This document shows positions 11,201-22,605 of a DNA stretch of 64,000 nucleotides, piece after piece (the stretch's first letter is position 1; every line of letters starts with the position of its first letter). The notes under the pieces are model-generated. The model was not told the origin of the DNA. It did no database searches and worked only from the letters and a program-made list of their open reading frames with translations. The DNA is taken from the NCBI GenBank assembly GCA_008921705.1, contig VFFE01007486.1, positions 2,598,491-2,662,490 on the forward strand, in the 5' to 3' direction. Position numbers and translations under genes: made by a program. This stretch comes from Burhinus oedicnemus. Taxonomy: Eukaryota > Chordata > Aves > Charadriiformes > Burhinidae.

Positions 11201-14097
11201 TATATATTATATATTTGTTAATTAATATAGTTTTTTGAAAATGTGTGGGAATCTTAACATAAATCCTCATGAAAATGTAAACCTGTTATATTTTATTGCA
11301 AAAACTATGATATAATCTTTAAACAGCATACCATAAGACAAGTGGTACATATGTGTCCGGTACAATACTGCTATTGACAGAACAGGGGTGAGTACACAGA
11401 AACATAAACCAAGAAAATGTAATCTGAAATACTGCCACAAAAAAAAACCAAAAAACCAACAAAAAAAACCCCAAACAAACAAACAAACAACCCAACCTCC
11501 AAATCCCTTTTCCTTTTCTGCTTCTTTTCTTCATCATTTCCATATCTAAAAGTAGATACCTATCACAGGTAGTTAGGTCCTACTGCTCTTTCTTACGTCT
11601 CACAACTTCCCTTCCACTCTATTTTAAAGCAAAGTGTCTGTGGCTCTTTACTATTTATGGATACTCAAATCTCTGCTTCTTTTGTAGAGCTCACCCACTG
11701 AACCAAAACCGCAAGCCAATTGACACCAGCTGTGATCCATATCCAAACCTTTGTTCCAAGAACCTACAAATATCATTTTAGAATTTAACCCACCCTTCCC
11801 AAACCTAAACTGTTGCTATGGCAAAACCTATATGTCATCTTAAAAAGATACAGAGACAGATCAAATAAAGAGCATAATAGGTCACAGGCAACATATATGA
11901 ATAGAAGCCTGACTCAGAGAAGGAATTCTTCCAGTTTCTGCTTTTCTCTGTTTGTCAATTATTCTTACGTTTTCCACACAAAAATGTAAAAAAAGAAAAA
12001 GAATTTTAGACAAAGTTATTACAAAGTAATAGCTTAGTCCTCATGGGTTTCTCTCCAAGTAACAGTTTATCAACAATAAGAAAGATGGAGGCAAGTGTTT
12101 TGTTGAATATATTCATCAAAGAAATGTTTTGTGGTTGGGTTGTTCTTTCTTTTTTTCTTTTGCTTCCTGCACCTTCCAAGTGATACAAATGAACAAAGTA
12201 CAGTAAAAAGTTGTGAGTCTGGTATAGTAAAAGAGTTGTCACTACAAGAAGAGGATAAAATCTAGCTCTAACTTTAAGGATTGCAAATATGGACTAGTTC
12301 CATTGGCAAATGCTGTAAACTTTCACTTTTGAAAGTTTATTTGTCTTCAGAACATTGCGCATTTTGAACCTCCTCAGGTAAAATTAGCTATAGCTGAAGT
12401 TCTGATTGGAAAGAATGGAGTCTAAATTTTGCTCTTGTTAGACTCTACATATCCAGGGCAGGATTTTTGCAGTAGTCAGATTTTTTTTGTGATTTTAGGT
12501 GCATTCATATGTATATGGTGTATATATAATCTCTAAACCCTAAGGATCTCTGATGAAACTGAACAATATTTGGTGTGATTTCTTCCCGTTTTTTTTACTT
12601 GCTCTTTGTTATAGATAAAATAAGTAGCTGCATAGGTAGCTACCTCTATTAGCTACAGCTAATATTCGATATTTTGAAAAATGTCTTTTTCCTTCATATT
12701 ATCACAGATACTTCGTAGGATCGCACCAAAGTGTTGATGCAAAGCCTATTGTGTGACTTATTATATATTTTTCTTAATGAGCCATATCCACTTTGAAGAC
12801 TAAATTAGATTATCAGCAGACTAACACCATCTACAAAACACTGTAAAAAGGTTAAACTCTCTTAGATGGGGTTTCTGGATATTTATATGGAATTATAAAT
12901 GTTCCTGTTAGAAGGTTATCCTTGTACCCATAGAGTAAGACCACTGCATGAACACTCTTTTGCAAATCAATATTAATTAAAAATTATTATGATCAGAGAA
13001 CTAAACAAAGGGCCTGTGCTACTAAAGAAAGGGTATGCCCCAGTGACAGATCACTGTTAAAACCTCTCATGCCATTGGGTGATATTTGCCATATGTCCAA
13101 TGATTGATAGTAAGATTTAATGAGTTCTTACAAGCAATTAAATAATCAAGGGTTCCTGCTGTTACATGGCATAGCTTGATAGAACAGTGACAAATGAGAG
13201 AATATCTGCAACCTAATCAAAGGGACATATTTCCTTGGGAACAAAATAATATTATCCACCAGTGCAATCAAAGGACAAAAGAACACAGAGAGGACGCAAC
13301 AGAATGAGATAAATTTTGTGCTCTTTTCATTATTCTGGCCATACAGTTTCCATTTATTGGATCCTATTAAATCAGAAAGAAAATTAGACTACTTAAATAT
13401 GTTTCATTTGTCATACAGTGTTAGCTAGTGGGTACATATCCATATCCAGTCACCTTAGGTCTCCTTTCCCCATGAAACACTATCTTAGGTTATGCTTTCT
13501 GTATTCTTATTTGGTATTTATTTCTATTGTGATTATTGAATTCGTGTTATGGTTTTGGGTTTGTTTTCACTTTAACTAAAGGGGTACATTAAAAGTCTTT
13601 GTACTAGAACAAATTTGTCAAACATTTTTAATTAATGAATTATTCTGAACATATGTATTTATGTTCTCTTAGAAGTGCTTGAAAATAATAGTTCATAATA
13701 AAAGATAGGAAGTCCACTGAATTCATTTTGGAATTGCTTAGATTCACATCATATATACATTTTAATTTGCAAGAGTTATTATGCAGATTTAAAGTCTGCA
13801 CCTTAATGACTTTGCAGGCCCCTATACATTGTACAGTAGAGGTGAAGAGTTTTAGCCTGAACTGTAGCCTAGTGTGGCAACACACAATTTTACTCATTAC
13901 TCTTTGCAACCAAAAAAGCTTTAAGAGTGACCTTTAGAAGACATTCAGAGAACTCAGGATTTCACCGACTATAGACTGAAAATCACTAACAGACAGATTT
14001 ATTTCCCCATTTTGAAGTTAAAATTGATTGCAAGTAATGGGTATAGATACATACAGATAACAGAATATAGATCAGCTTATTCTGACTTTTTAAAAAA
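8216..14097. other. long AT-rich stretch without supported genes
   Basis: I see no gene. It holds a purine/pyrimidine-alternating CA-type tract near 8874-8897, a TA-rich patch at 9070-9100, and an A-rich CAAA-type simple repeat at 11440-11490. Short open frames here match no recognised domain and lack splice-signal support. Confidence 0.45.
11440..11490 (+). repeat. A-rich (CAAA)n-type simple repeat
   Basis: A runs alternate with C or CC, ending in four CAAA units. The minus strand is therefore T/G-rich, which produces the low-complexity Phe/Trp/Gly stretch in reverse-strand frames. Confidence 0.75.
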
Positions 14098-14165
14098 TAT
14101 TTTACCTTTGTGATTAGAGAGAGAGAGATTAAATGATCTACCTGGGTCCTGATTAATCAGTATTT
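14098..14165 (-). repeat. possible MIR-like relic, reverse orientation
   Basis: ATTTTACCTTTGTGATTAG, then a short GA repeat, AGATTAAATGATCTACCTGG and GTCC resemble the reverse complement of MIR (ATTTTACAGATGAGGAAACTGAG ... GAGGTTAAGTGACTTGCCCAAGGTC). The match is weak and short. Confidence 0.3.
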
Positions 14166-14904
14166 AAAAGCATAAACTTCAAACAGCCAAGGTGTCCCAT
14201 TCAAATCTAAACGTAAACTTCTGGCCCAAAAGATGTGAATAAAACTGCCTTTGACTTTGATGTAGTTTTTCTTTTGATTACAAGTAAAGCCTATGCTTAA
14301 GTACTCTTTCAACTTTCAAATAATTTCATGCTAACATTAGCTCCACTGTTGATGTGGAATAGCATAATATTTTTAGGAGGAATTTGTTTTTCACTAGAAA
14401 CTCAAAGTTTTCTTCTTTATTTCTGTCAAACAAATAAAAATGTTCCAAGACTAGGAACTGCTTTATAGCTAAAATTTTCATCAGAAAATTTAAACATCAG
14501 ACTGTAGTTCTTCTGTACTATATTTGAGTTAGCTATCTAATGTGTGGATAAAAGTTACAGAAACGTACTAGACAAATAACAAAACAAGGTGCCCCTACTA
14601 ATCAGTAAATATATTCAGATATTTAACATGTGATCCATCTTTAGACTGTGTAACACATGACCTTTCTAAATATATATTGAGGGCTGAGCTCTTTCTTATT
14701 TCTGTCTGTGTTGCTGCCATGTGGGAAGGGAGGTGATCTCCCCTGGAACAGAGTGACCCCAGGACAGGTTGTTCCAATTCCACCACACTTTCCCATGGCC
14801 CATTTCTCAGACTAGAGCTTAAGAAGCAGCAAACTGATGGGATGGCACATATATACTCTACAGCAAGACTCCAGTGGCTTTGGTAGATAATATACAGAAT
14901 TTTC
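14166..14904. other. no gene seen
   Basis: Unique sequence. A locally less AT-rich part at 14690-14860 carries a 102-codon minus-strand frame with no recognised domain; it is treated as chance. Confidence 0.4.
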
Positions 14905-14992
14905 ATAGAATCATAGAGTCATAGAATGGTTTGGGTTTCAAGGGACCTTTAAAGGTCATCTAGGCCCTCTGTAGTGAGCAGGGATATCGTTT
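14905..14992 (-). mobile_element. CR1 LINE 3' terminal scrap, reverse orientation
   Basis: The plus strand reads as the reverse complement of a CR1 3' end: repeated CATAGAATCATAGAGTC units, then AATGGTTTGGGTTTCAAGGG, ACCTTTAAAGGTCATCTAGG and a trailing TGTAGTGAGCAGGGAT. The ATTCTATG-type terminal repeats are therefore at the left edge. Only about 90 bases remain, which fits the severe 5' truncation usual for CR1. It is fairly close to the consensus. Confidence 0.85.
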
Positions 14993-17769
14993 CATTTGTG
15001 TCTCCCACTTCCAAGAGAATGTGCAAAACTGTATTACCTACAAGGTGGATTTTCTTTTTAATATTTTTTTTAGCTTTGCTCTAATGCAAGATGAACACAA
15101 GTTGTAAAACCTTGACATTTTCACAAAACAGAATACTTGTTTTCCAGCCAGGTCTATTCAACAGTGAGGGATGTATCACTGATTCTATTTTTTCCACATG
15201 CTAGTACATTTGTTTTGTTTTTCCATACACAAAGCAAAATTTTTCCAGAGTATGTAGCATATTTCAGATATTAGTCACATTGCTTAATGCCCTAATGGAA
15301 GACATTCAGATAATACATGAAAAAGTCAGTGCAAATAAAAAATACCTAAGATAACTATAAAACTAAGTTAAAGAAATCACCAAGTAAAAAGCTTCTTAAT
15401 TTTTCAGTGGTTTGATTATGTTTTGATACAGATTCTCTTCTATATATATGTTTCCTAAGCTAATGGCAATTTTTAATAAAATCTGACTATGATAAAGCCA
15501 CAGTTGAGAAAATACCATAGGTTCTCTGTTGGATTTCAGCTGTGGACTATTTTGCTGAAGTCAGCAGTGATGCATCATGAAGGTAGGACAAAGTTGCTTA
15601 AACTAAGGCGTATGTTTAGATTAGGAAGATCTATTGAGTTTCTATAGGTCTTAAAAATATATTCATTTGCCTACCCAAAATTTGTGCTTTGGGTTTTTAG
15701 TTAACTCCGAATACGTAAGGTCAAGAACTGCTTAGAATATCACTGTGGTTATTTGGAGACTTGAGGGATCATGCTGCTGCTGGGCCACACATGTTCAGCA
15801 TGACTTTAATGAGCCTATCAAATGATGCATCTGTGTGGTTTTACACAGGTGTCAGTCAGATCACTGATGCATTGGGTCACATCAGGTCTGAACTTAATCA
15901 GGTCTGAGCTTAATGTGACCTAGTGAAGACCAGCTAAATGAGCTCCATGTATAGTGGCAACAGTCAATAGCTCTTACTAAAATAGTAATTTTGTTGTTCC
16001 AAAAAGCAAACAATCCCTCAAAAATCAGGGAGAAATAGTAAGTTTTTGGCACCATTAAATTCCTAAGGACTATTCTCAATCTATAAATTCACAAAAAGTA
16101 CACACCTCATTAGATTCCGTACAGATTGCAAAGCTAGCTATAATGTAAAAACAGGCAGACAGTCTGTCTCAATATTATTACAGGAAGGCTTGGTTAAATT
16201 AATAGCTTCTCATTGATTAAAAAATCTTGCATTTTACATGTTCTTAAGTTGGTTCCCACCATTACCTTTCAATAACAGAATACGAGTCTTTGGAGAAATG
16301 TGGTTATATTGAACTACTGTATTGAAATACAAAGGTAGGCAAAATAACTTGTTTACATTAGCCTATCATTGTTTCCTGTCATAAAGTTCTGTCCACCTGA
16401 AAGAAAAAGACAATTCTATCAATGTATCCTAAGTGTTTGCTGTTTGTTAAGTTTTATAATATTCCTAGACTGTTAAAAATATTGTTAGTTTGGAACCGTC
16501 ATTGAGCATGACTCCACGAAATCATTTCAGTCACAACACCAAGTGAGAAATCTTTATATCCATGTAGCATTTACCACAGCATACAACTCTCATTTTTTGC
16601 CCATTCTTAATTACTGTGCTAAATCCAGCTAGCAATAATAACACAAGTTCTGATCCACTAAAGTTCTTTCCAAATCATCCTAAGGACCCAAGTTATGAGT
16701 CTGATTGCTCAGAGTTCTTTGCTAGACTGAGTTGTTTGGTGCCAGTCATATTACGAACACCCCATCAAAAACTGTTCTGAGAGCTTCTGCACAAACCTAT
16801 TTGAATGCATGTCATTGGCATGCAATGTTGGAAAACTTTTCTCAGTGCCACCAGATCGTCTAAGCTGAATTGAAGTAGTACATAGCATTTTTTTTTCTTT
16901 TTAATATAAGGTGTTGTGATTGATTGCCCTTGTTCTTTTGTACTTGTGCAAACTCAATCTGCATCATAACCATTCTTAATGGTCAAGTGTTCTTCTGCCA
17001 GTCAAACAGCAAAGGAGGGATCAGATCTCCAAGTATGCCAAGTATGCTAAAACCCGCATTTCAAGAATAATGTTGCTTCTTGTTTTAGTGCAATACATAC
17101 GTCATCTCCTTTCTCAGTAGAAACACTGAATCAAGCAGTATGTTCTTGGATGCATGGCAAAAAAATGGAAGCTGCTTGAGCTCCTGTGGTGTGACTGGGA
17201 CATTGGGATGTGGAAGGGAAGAGACAAGAAAGTTGACTTTATGGGGGCAGGACAGCTGGATGTCTCTTGTAGCTCAGACTTAGGGATATCACTTACAATA
17301 GTGCATTCCAACAAACACTGATTTTGTACACTTTGGTTTTTAGACCATTTTAGGGATTGATTATTATAGCAATTGAACTGGCTGACTGCAGGTTTGGCGC
17401 TACCTCTGAGAACAGCCAATAAAGTAGTAAACTAACGCAGAACCACTGCTAGCTGCTCCTCGGATTCCTTTTCTGTACAGTTCATGTAACTAGTCGTTGA
17501 AAATATAAACCTCAGCATCGCCTAGAGAGGGTCTGTGCTTTTGCTAGTGGAGTCTTCACTATAATAATGTCTAGTAGATTATTTTCCCATTGGAAAAAGA
17601 AGAGTTCGTATGTTAAGTGAGTCCATTTTGTTACCTTGTAACTCAGCTTTTGATACATCATTTCATTTTGTAAAACTCTTTAGGGAAACACTGTCTCCTT
17701 ATATTGAGTCACTATCCTATCTGGTGGTGTGTACACAGTGTGGAAGTGAGGCTTTTGTTTCCCGTGAGG
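14993..17769. other. AT-rich unique sequence, no gene seen
   Basis: No recognised repeat family. It includes the small tandem duplication at 15881-15912. The 101-codon minus-strand frame at 17114-17419 is not supported by any other signal. If the minus-strand exon at 17770-17931 is a real terminal exon, part of this stretch would be its 3' UTR; the nearest minus-strand ATTAAA that I see is near 16915. Confidence 0.4.
15881..15912 (+). repeat. 16-bp tandem duplication flanked by inverted 8-mers
   Basis: ATCAGGTCTGAACTTA is followed directly by ATCAGGTCTGAGCTTA, with 15 of 16 positions equal. The pair is bracketed by GGTCACAT (15875-15882) and its reverse complement ATGTGACC (15913-15920). Confidence 0.8.
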
Positions 17770-17931
17770 CTAAGCCACTTCTAAGTTACAGGGGTCAAGC
17801 TGCATGTCCAATTCCAGCTGTTCACCTCGTTGGCCATGTATTTGCTGATCCTTCTCTTTTCCTTCCTCTGTTTCTAACTCATCAGAGTCTTTCAGTGCAG
17901 TGAAAAGATGTCGCTTGGTTCTCAATGAATT
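17770..17931 (-). CDS. candidate terminal coding exon, unrecognised acidic C-terminus
   Basis: On the minus strand a long pyrimidine tract ending TTGGTACTTCCACAG provides a strong 3' splice site, with the AG pairing with 17932-17933. The 162 bases after it are open in one frame only, giving 53 residues and a TAG stop at 17770-17772; the other two frames stop within the first 50 bases. The peptide starts NSLRTKRHLFTALKDSDELE and is highly charged, with acidic and lysine/glutamine-rich stretches and an acidic leucine-rich end (LELDMQLD). That composition is more protein-like than neighbouring chance frames. Entry is in phase 0, which fits the phase-0 donor of the candidate exon at 27735-27883 on the same strand. 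I do not recognise the family. It could also be a non-coding exon or a chance frame. Confidence 0.4.
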   Translation of the reverse strand, partial: NSLRTKRHLFTALKDSDELETEEGKEKDQQIHGQRGEQLELDMQLDPCNLEVA

Positions 17932-18423
17932 CTGTGGAAGTACCAAAGAGAAAGAGTAAGCATCTATATTTGGAATAAACACAAACTATTATTAGATGGG
18001 GCTTTTGGAAGTAGTTGTAATTTATCTGCTATCAGGAGCAATAGAAAACCATATGGATGATAAAAAACATAACCAGGGCAAGGTCCTTCCTGTGTCTGTT
18101 GACAACTAATATGCACCAGGAGGCATTGCCATATGTTTGTATGTACGTTACCGCAGGGGGCAGTGACATATGTTCACACGTATGTCACCCCTCTGGCCTG
18201 CTGTCATAAGGCTGTTTCCCAAGGGGCATGCTCCCTTGAAAAACAGAAACAAAACCCACAAATGTGAGTCTCCTACATTTTCTTTGTCAGCAGATTCTCT
18301 AAGACCCGTGCTTCATTGGCGAGCAATCAGAACAGCTGCCTCAAAACAACAAAGGTTTCTGTAGCCCTCTCTGCTATCCCTTGAAGGTAGTGAATGGCAA
18401 AGAAGGAAAATACAGCCACCCCA

Positions 18424-18459
18424 CTAGAATAGTCACACCTGCTAGAACAGTCATACCTG
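18424..18459 (+). repeat. 18-bp tandem duplication
   Basis: CTAGAATAGTCACACCTG is followed immediately by CTAGAACAGTCATACCTG, with 16 of 18 positions identical. Confidence 0.85.
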
Positions 18460-19850
18460 CTGATGTAACGGACCTGTCAAAACCCTGAGGATGGTAGACA
18501 CTTGCTCCTCCCAAAATATTTCATGGACTGTCCTTCACTTCCTCATGGGCTGGACCCAGCTTCACATCACACCATAAGTAGCTCTTGGCAGGACAAAAAA
18601 AGTTTGAGTGTAGAGGAGTGCCAAAGTGGGAGAGAATCAAAAAGTGTTGTTCATGATATTTCTCCTGTAGTTTTTGTGGGTTAGAGATGAACGGTACTAT
18701 TAGATTATCTTGACCATTCCCCTGTCAGTGCAAAATTATTCCTTGCAATGTAATTTCTAGTGTTTTGTTCATTCCATTTAGTACTAATCCAAGCAGATAG
18801 CCTTTCTGTTGTATCTCTTGGGAGACCATTTATCCCTCAATCCACTTATTCCACTATTAGGTAGTTTTTCTGAAATTTGCAGTGTATTTTTCTTTGCTTA
18901 ATTTCCTTCCTCTCTTTAATTATCCCTTTTGGTGCAAATGTGGCTCATCTTTATATATTTGCATTCTCTCAGAGGTCATCAAGTCTGGTGCACAGAGAAG
19001 GAATGCGAACTGTAGTGTGAGATTTGCTTCTAGAAAAGGGTAACCTGCAGGACATTTTGTGTGGTGTCAGGTGACTTGTGACTACAAAATCTTTTGGACA
19101 GCTTTGTGGGTATGCATCTGTTAACTAAATCTTCGTTGGTCTGGGTCTGTTACATCATTTAGACTTGAATATTAGTAACCATTCCAAGTGCTCTCTATGA
19201 AAGTTTAATAGGAGCATACAAAGCTGCTTCCCTCTTTTATGAGGGAAATCCCTAAGTGGAGAAAAACGGTGATAATCTCGCTTGCTTAAGAGGGCAACTC
19301 TGGGTTAGCCAAACAAAAATTGCATTCCCTTTCTCTGAACTGTGCACTGTTGAAAGCCAAGTCTAACACTTCAGCATCTGATGGACTTTATTTTCTTCTC
19401 CATGATTCATAGTTAATGGAACTACTCTTATCTTGCACTTTTGTAAAGACTTGGGTGTTCACTAGTGTCTTCTATGAAAGAGCTATGATTTTGGTTTGCC
19501 TTTTTCCTTTTCTAGCCATTTATCTACCTTGTCTGTGTCTTAGTGTTCTGAAAGCAGAATTACCCTTTTCCTGCACAGCAATTTCACCTCCTCCAGTGTC
19601 TGGAAGCTTCCCTGTGCTTTAGGCAGCTGTGTTTATAGCTCCAGCACCCCTCAGACAAACTCAGCAGGAAGCTCTGAAAGAGGCAGATAGCTAAGGCAGA
19701 TCCAGGCAGATCCAGGGCACCATCAGAGGCTGGTCTCTCGGAAAAGAAAAGCAAACCGAGTAGCAGTAAGTCACAGGGAGGAAAGAGAAACCATGATGGA
19801 TTATGTGGAGAGATTATTCCTCTCTCCAGAAGTAACTGGGTCTGCTGTGG

Positions 19851-20099
19851 ATGGAAATTTCTGGATTAGAGGATGTGGCAGGCAGGAGAGAGTCACAGCA
19901 CAGAGGCAGGCTTTGTGTCTCAAGGAAGGAGTTGGAGTCCACTGAGAGAAGCAATGATGAAACAGTGTTGGCTTCAGAGATGGCAGAAACAGTAAGTTCC
20001 AAGGGATCAGAGGCTACTACACAGTTTGCTACAAATCAAAAAGCCACCAAGTTGACTGAAACCAAGCTGCAAAGGACTTTCCATGTAGGGACAAAGTAA
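19851..20099 (+). other. unassigned 82-codon open frame in a purine-rich patch
   Basis: An ATG in good initiation context (GTGGATGG) opens an 82-residue frame rich in Ser, Thr, Glu and Lys (for example RKELESTERSNDE). A TAA lies just upstream in frame, so this would be a first coding exon or a single-exon ORF. A donor match (ACA|GTAAGT) occurs inside it near 19990, and another (GCA|GTAAGT) lies upstream near 19766. No domain, signal peptide or membrane segment is visible. The surrounding 450 bases are less AT-rich than their flanks, which could reflect a transcribed exon, a relic repeat or nothing. Confidence 0.2.
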
Positions 20100-21842
20100 T
20101 CAAGGAGAGAATTTGACAGAGATTTCTTTATAAATCTTTTGCTATTTCTGTCTTTCCTAGTCAGCCTGAGTTTTCCAGTACTTAAAACAATATTAACAAA
20201 AAAAGAAAAGAAAAAAAAGAAGAGAAGAAAGAGTATTCTCCCTTATATCAACAAAAAATCTAGATATTTGAAGTTGAACATGGTTTTGGTCTTCTCTAGG
20301 GATCTCACCATAAGAGATAAGTCCTGAGCTCCAACTCAAAGAGTTCTAAGTCCAGCACCAATACAATGGCCCTACCTCGTGAAGAAATCAAATTTCAATC
20401 CAGTAATTATTTGGAATTCATTTTTTAATTTATATGCCTTTTTTTTTTTTTCATTTTGTTCTGTGTTATAGAATAGAGTTGAAACTGATACTCAGCTTTC
20501 TTTGATTACCATGTGGTTAAGATCCCATTACCTATCCTAACAAAGTAATATATATCTTTCACTCTTTCTGCAAAGAACAAACAATGTAAATTTGGTCCTC
20601 AAAATTTTGGTCTTGTCATTAGCTTAAATGAAACAGCATTTTACCACAGCTAGTTACTATCCTACCTGCCAGGATGTTTCACTTGTGGTTCACACTCCTA
20701 CATTTGTCTGGCTGCAGGGCATCGGCATCAGACTTAAAATATTGACAAAGTTCTTGCCTGACTAGGCCATCGGGTTAAAATTCTTCACACAAAATTAGGA
20801 AGTACTTTCAAAAACAAATAAATTAGACAAAGCCGTAATTGCCTCATAGATATTCTGCAACAGGAAGAAAAGTCTGAACTTGAATAAATTATTTATCCAA
20901 AGTAATTTGCTTTATGAAATAAAGTAGGTTGGAAGTAGGGATCAGAAATTGGTAAAAGTAGATGCTGTCTAAAGGGGTAAACCCAAAGAAAGAAGAGAAA
21001 CATACCCTTGTTCATGGAAATGGTTGTGAAGGAGTGCAAACTGGACAGAAGTAAATAGTTGGGGCAATGAAGGTTTTCAGCGTTGTGGCCAAAGATAGTA
21101 ACCTAAAGAGCCACAAAGAGTGTTTCCATTTATTAATTTTATTTAATGATATGTTTAAAAGTCATGAGAAGAAAAGAGAAAAAGCCTAAGAAAGCACTGA
21201 AGAAGATGGTAGTCATATTAGCAGTCACATGAGATAATTATGGTAGCAGTGTATTTTGAGATATTAACTATGATATATGAGTTGGGATATAACTATGTTA
21301 GTTTACCTAACATACCTTTCTGCCAGTGGAATATTGTTCCTTCTTTTATGCTGAATAGAGAATTGGTTATGAATGTCATAATGAAGATACTCTACGAGAT
21401 CTTCCCTTTGTTATCTGTATTATGGATTTAGATTCTTGTTGGGGTTTATGCATTTCTAACAAATGGTAAAAGCTGATATTTCAAAGTACTTGTTTTATGA
21501 ATGTATGCTATGAGCAGGTATTGTAATTTATTATTTTTGTAACCTAGTCCCTGGAATATTATTTCTGCTTCTGTAGTGCTTGCACTTCCTACATTTGCTC
21601 TTGTAGATTTAAACCTTCAAGGGCAGAAGACAAAAATGTGTCACTCAACTCAAGTTTACAGCTACGTCTTTACATCAAATTCTGATTTCAGCTTCTTTAA
21701 TTTCTCTCTTGCTTCATTTTTTTTTTTCATATCTCAACTCTGAATCTCAGTACCAGACCACTCTGGCTTTAAAAGCCACAGAGAGAATTAAATCCCATTC
21801 ATCTCTACAATTCGCATAGTCCACACTTACTGAAAAGGTTAA

Positions 21843-21862
21843 CTCACCTGGGAAAAACAAGC
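21843..21862 (-). promoter_or_regulatory. possible recursive (zero-length) splice site
   Basis: The minus strand reads GCTTGTTTTTCCCAG directly followed by GTGAGTT, so a strong 3' splice site abuts a strong 5' splice site. This is the arrangement of recursive splice sites in long introns. Seventeen bases further on is another donor match (TCA|GTAAGTG). The site lies between the two candidate minus-strand exons at 17.9 and 27.7 kb. Confidence 0.35.
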
Positions 21863-22249
21863 TAGGTTAGCCCAGTCGTTGGCCACCTTAGAAAGACAGA
21901 TTGTTATTGTACTACCATGACTATGTCATCTGGAATCTGAACTTCAGCTTCATTTATGAAACTCACAACCTTTCAGATTATTAGTATTGCTGAGAGACTG
22001 GATTTTCCATGACACTCTTGCATTGCAATGTACAGACTGAGACACAACCCAGGAACACACAAGTGATACGTTGCAGCTAGGCTCACTAGCATAGGCAAGA
22101 TGGTATCTTGTTGCTTATGGGTCTGCAATGGGAGTCTGGGGCAGGAGAGGAACTTCAGCCTGTGCTGAAGGGAAGCATCCTGAAACCCTGGGCTTACTTC
22201 TCCTGGGGCTGAGAAGAGGCAACAGGAGCTGGGGCAGACTATCCTTGGA

Positions 22250-22605
22250 AGGGCTGCTCCCCTTTCCAGCCAGCTGTGACTGACAGGATTTATTTTTTCT
22301 GTTCCCATGTACCTTATTCATTGGACCTTAATCTTCATTGAATGTCATCCTCCATTTCTGTCACTTACTGTCACGAGGTCCTTCCTCAACTTTTCACGCC
22401 TTCTTTTGTTGTAGTAATAGTGTTTGCATAACCAATATACATGGCCTTCCCTCCATTCGTTGTGTTATCTATGAGTATGTTGACTAAAATGGACCTTAGC
22501 AAAGATCCTTGTGGAATTCCAGACGTGACGTCTCTCTCATGTGAAAACTGATGTTTTATTTCTACAGTTTGTTTCATCTCTTTCCTATTTTTGAAAGCTC
22601 AGTGG
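22250..22605 (-). mobile_element. LINE reverse-transcriptase relic (CR1/L2-like), reverse orientation
   Basis: The minus strand encodes a decayed piece of a non-LTR retrotransposon reverse transcriptase. Reading down from about 22600 it gives FKNRKEMKQTVEI, then VTSGIPQGSLLRSILVNILI, which is the conserved (S)GVPQGSVLGPxLFNIxIND block. YIGYANTI then stands where FADDT, the catalytic motif, is expected. After a frame break, a stretch around TFNED and MNKVHGNRKN corresponds to MKFNxxKCKVMHxGxxN. The catalytic aspartates are lost, and stops and frame changes show it is dead. Family assignment within the CR1/L2/L3 group is not certain. Its divergence is larger than that of the other CR1 copies, suggesting an old insertion. 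Confidence 0.75.

Larger units (their letters stand above)
17932..22249. other. mixed AT-rich stretch, no confident gene
   Basis: It includes an 18-bp tandem duplication at 18424-18459, a purine-rich, locally GC-richer stretch at 19640-20100, a possible reverse MIR-like relic near 20880-20950, and a combined acceptor/donor site on the minus strand at 21843-21862. No protein family is recognised. Confidence 0.4.

Noticed and set aside
14598..14906. 102-codon minus-strand frame next to the CR1 scrap
   Set aside because: It has no domain, and the end next to the CR1 scrap offers no supporting signal.
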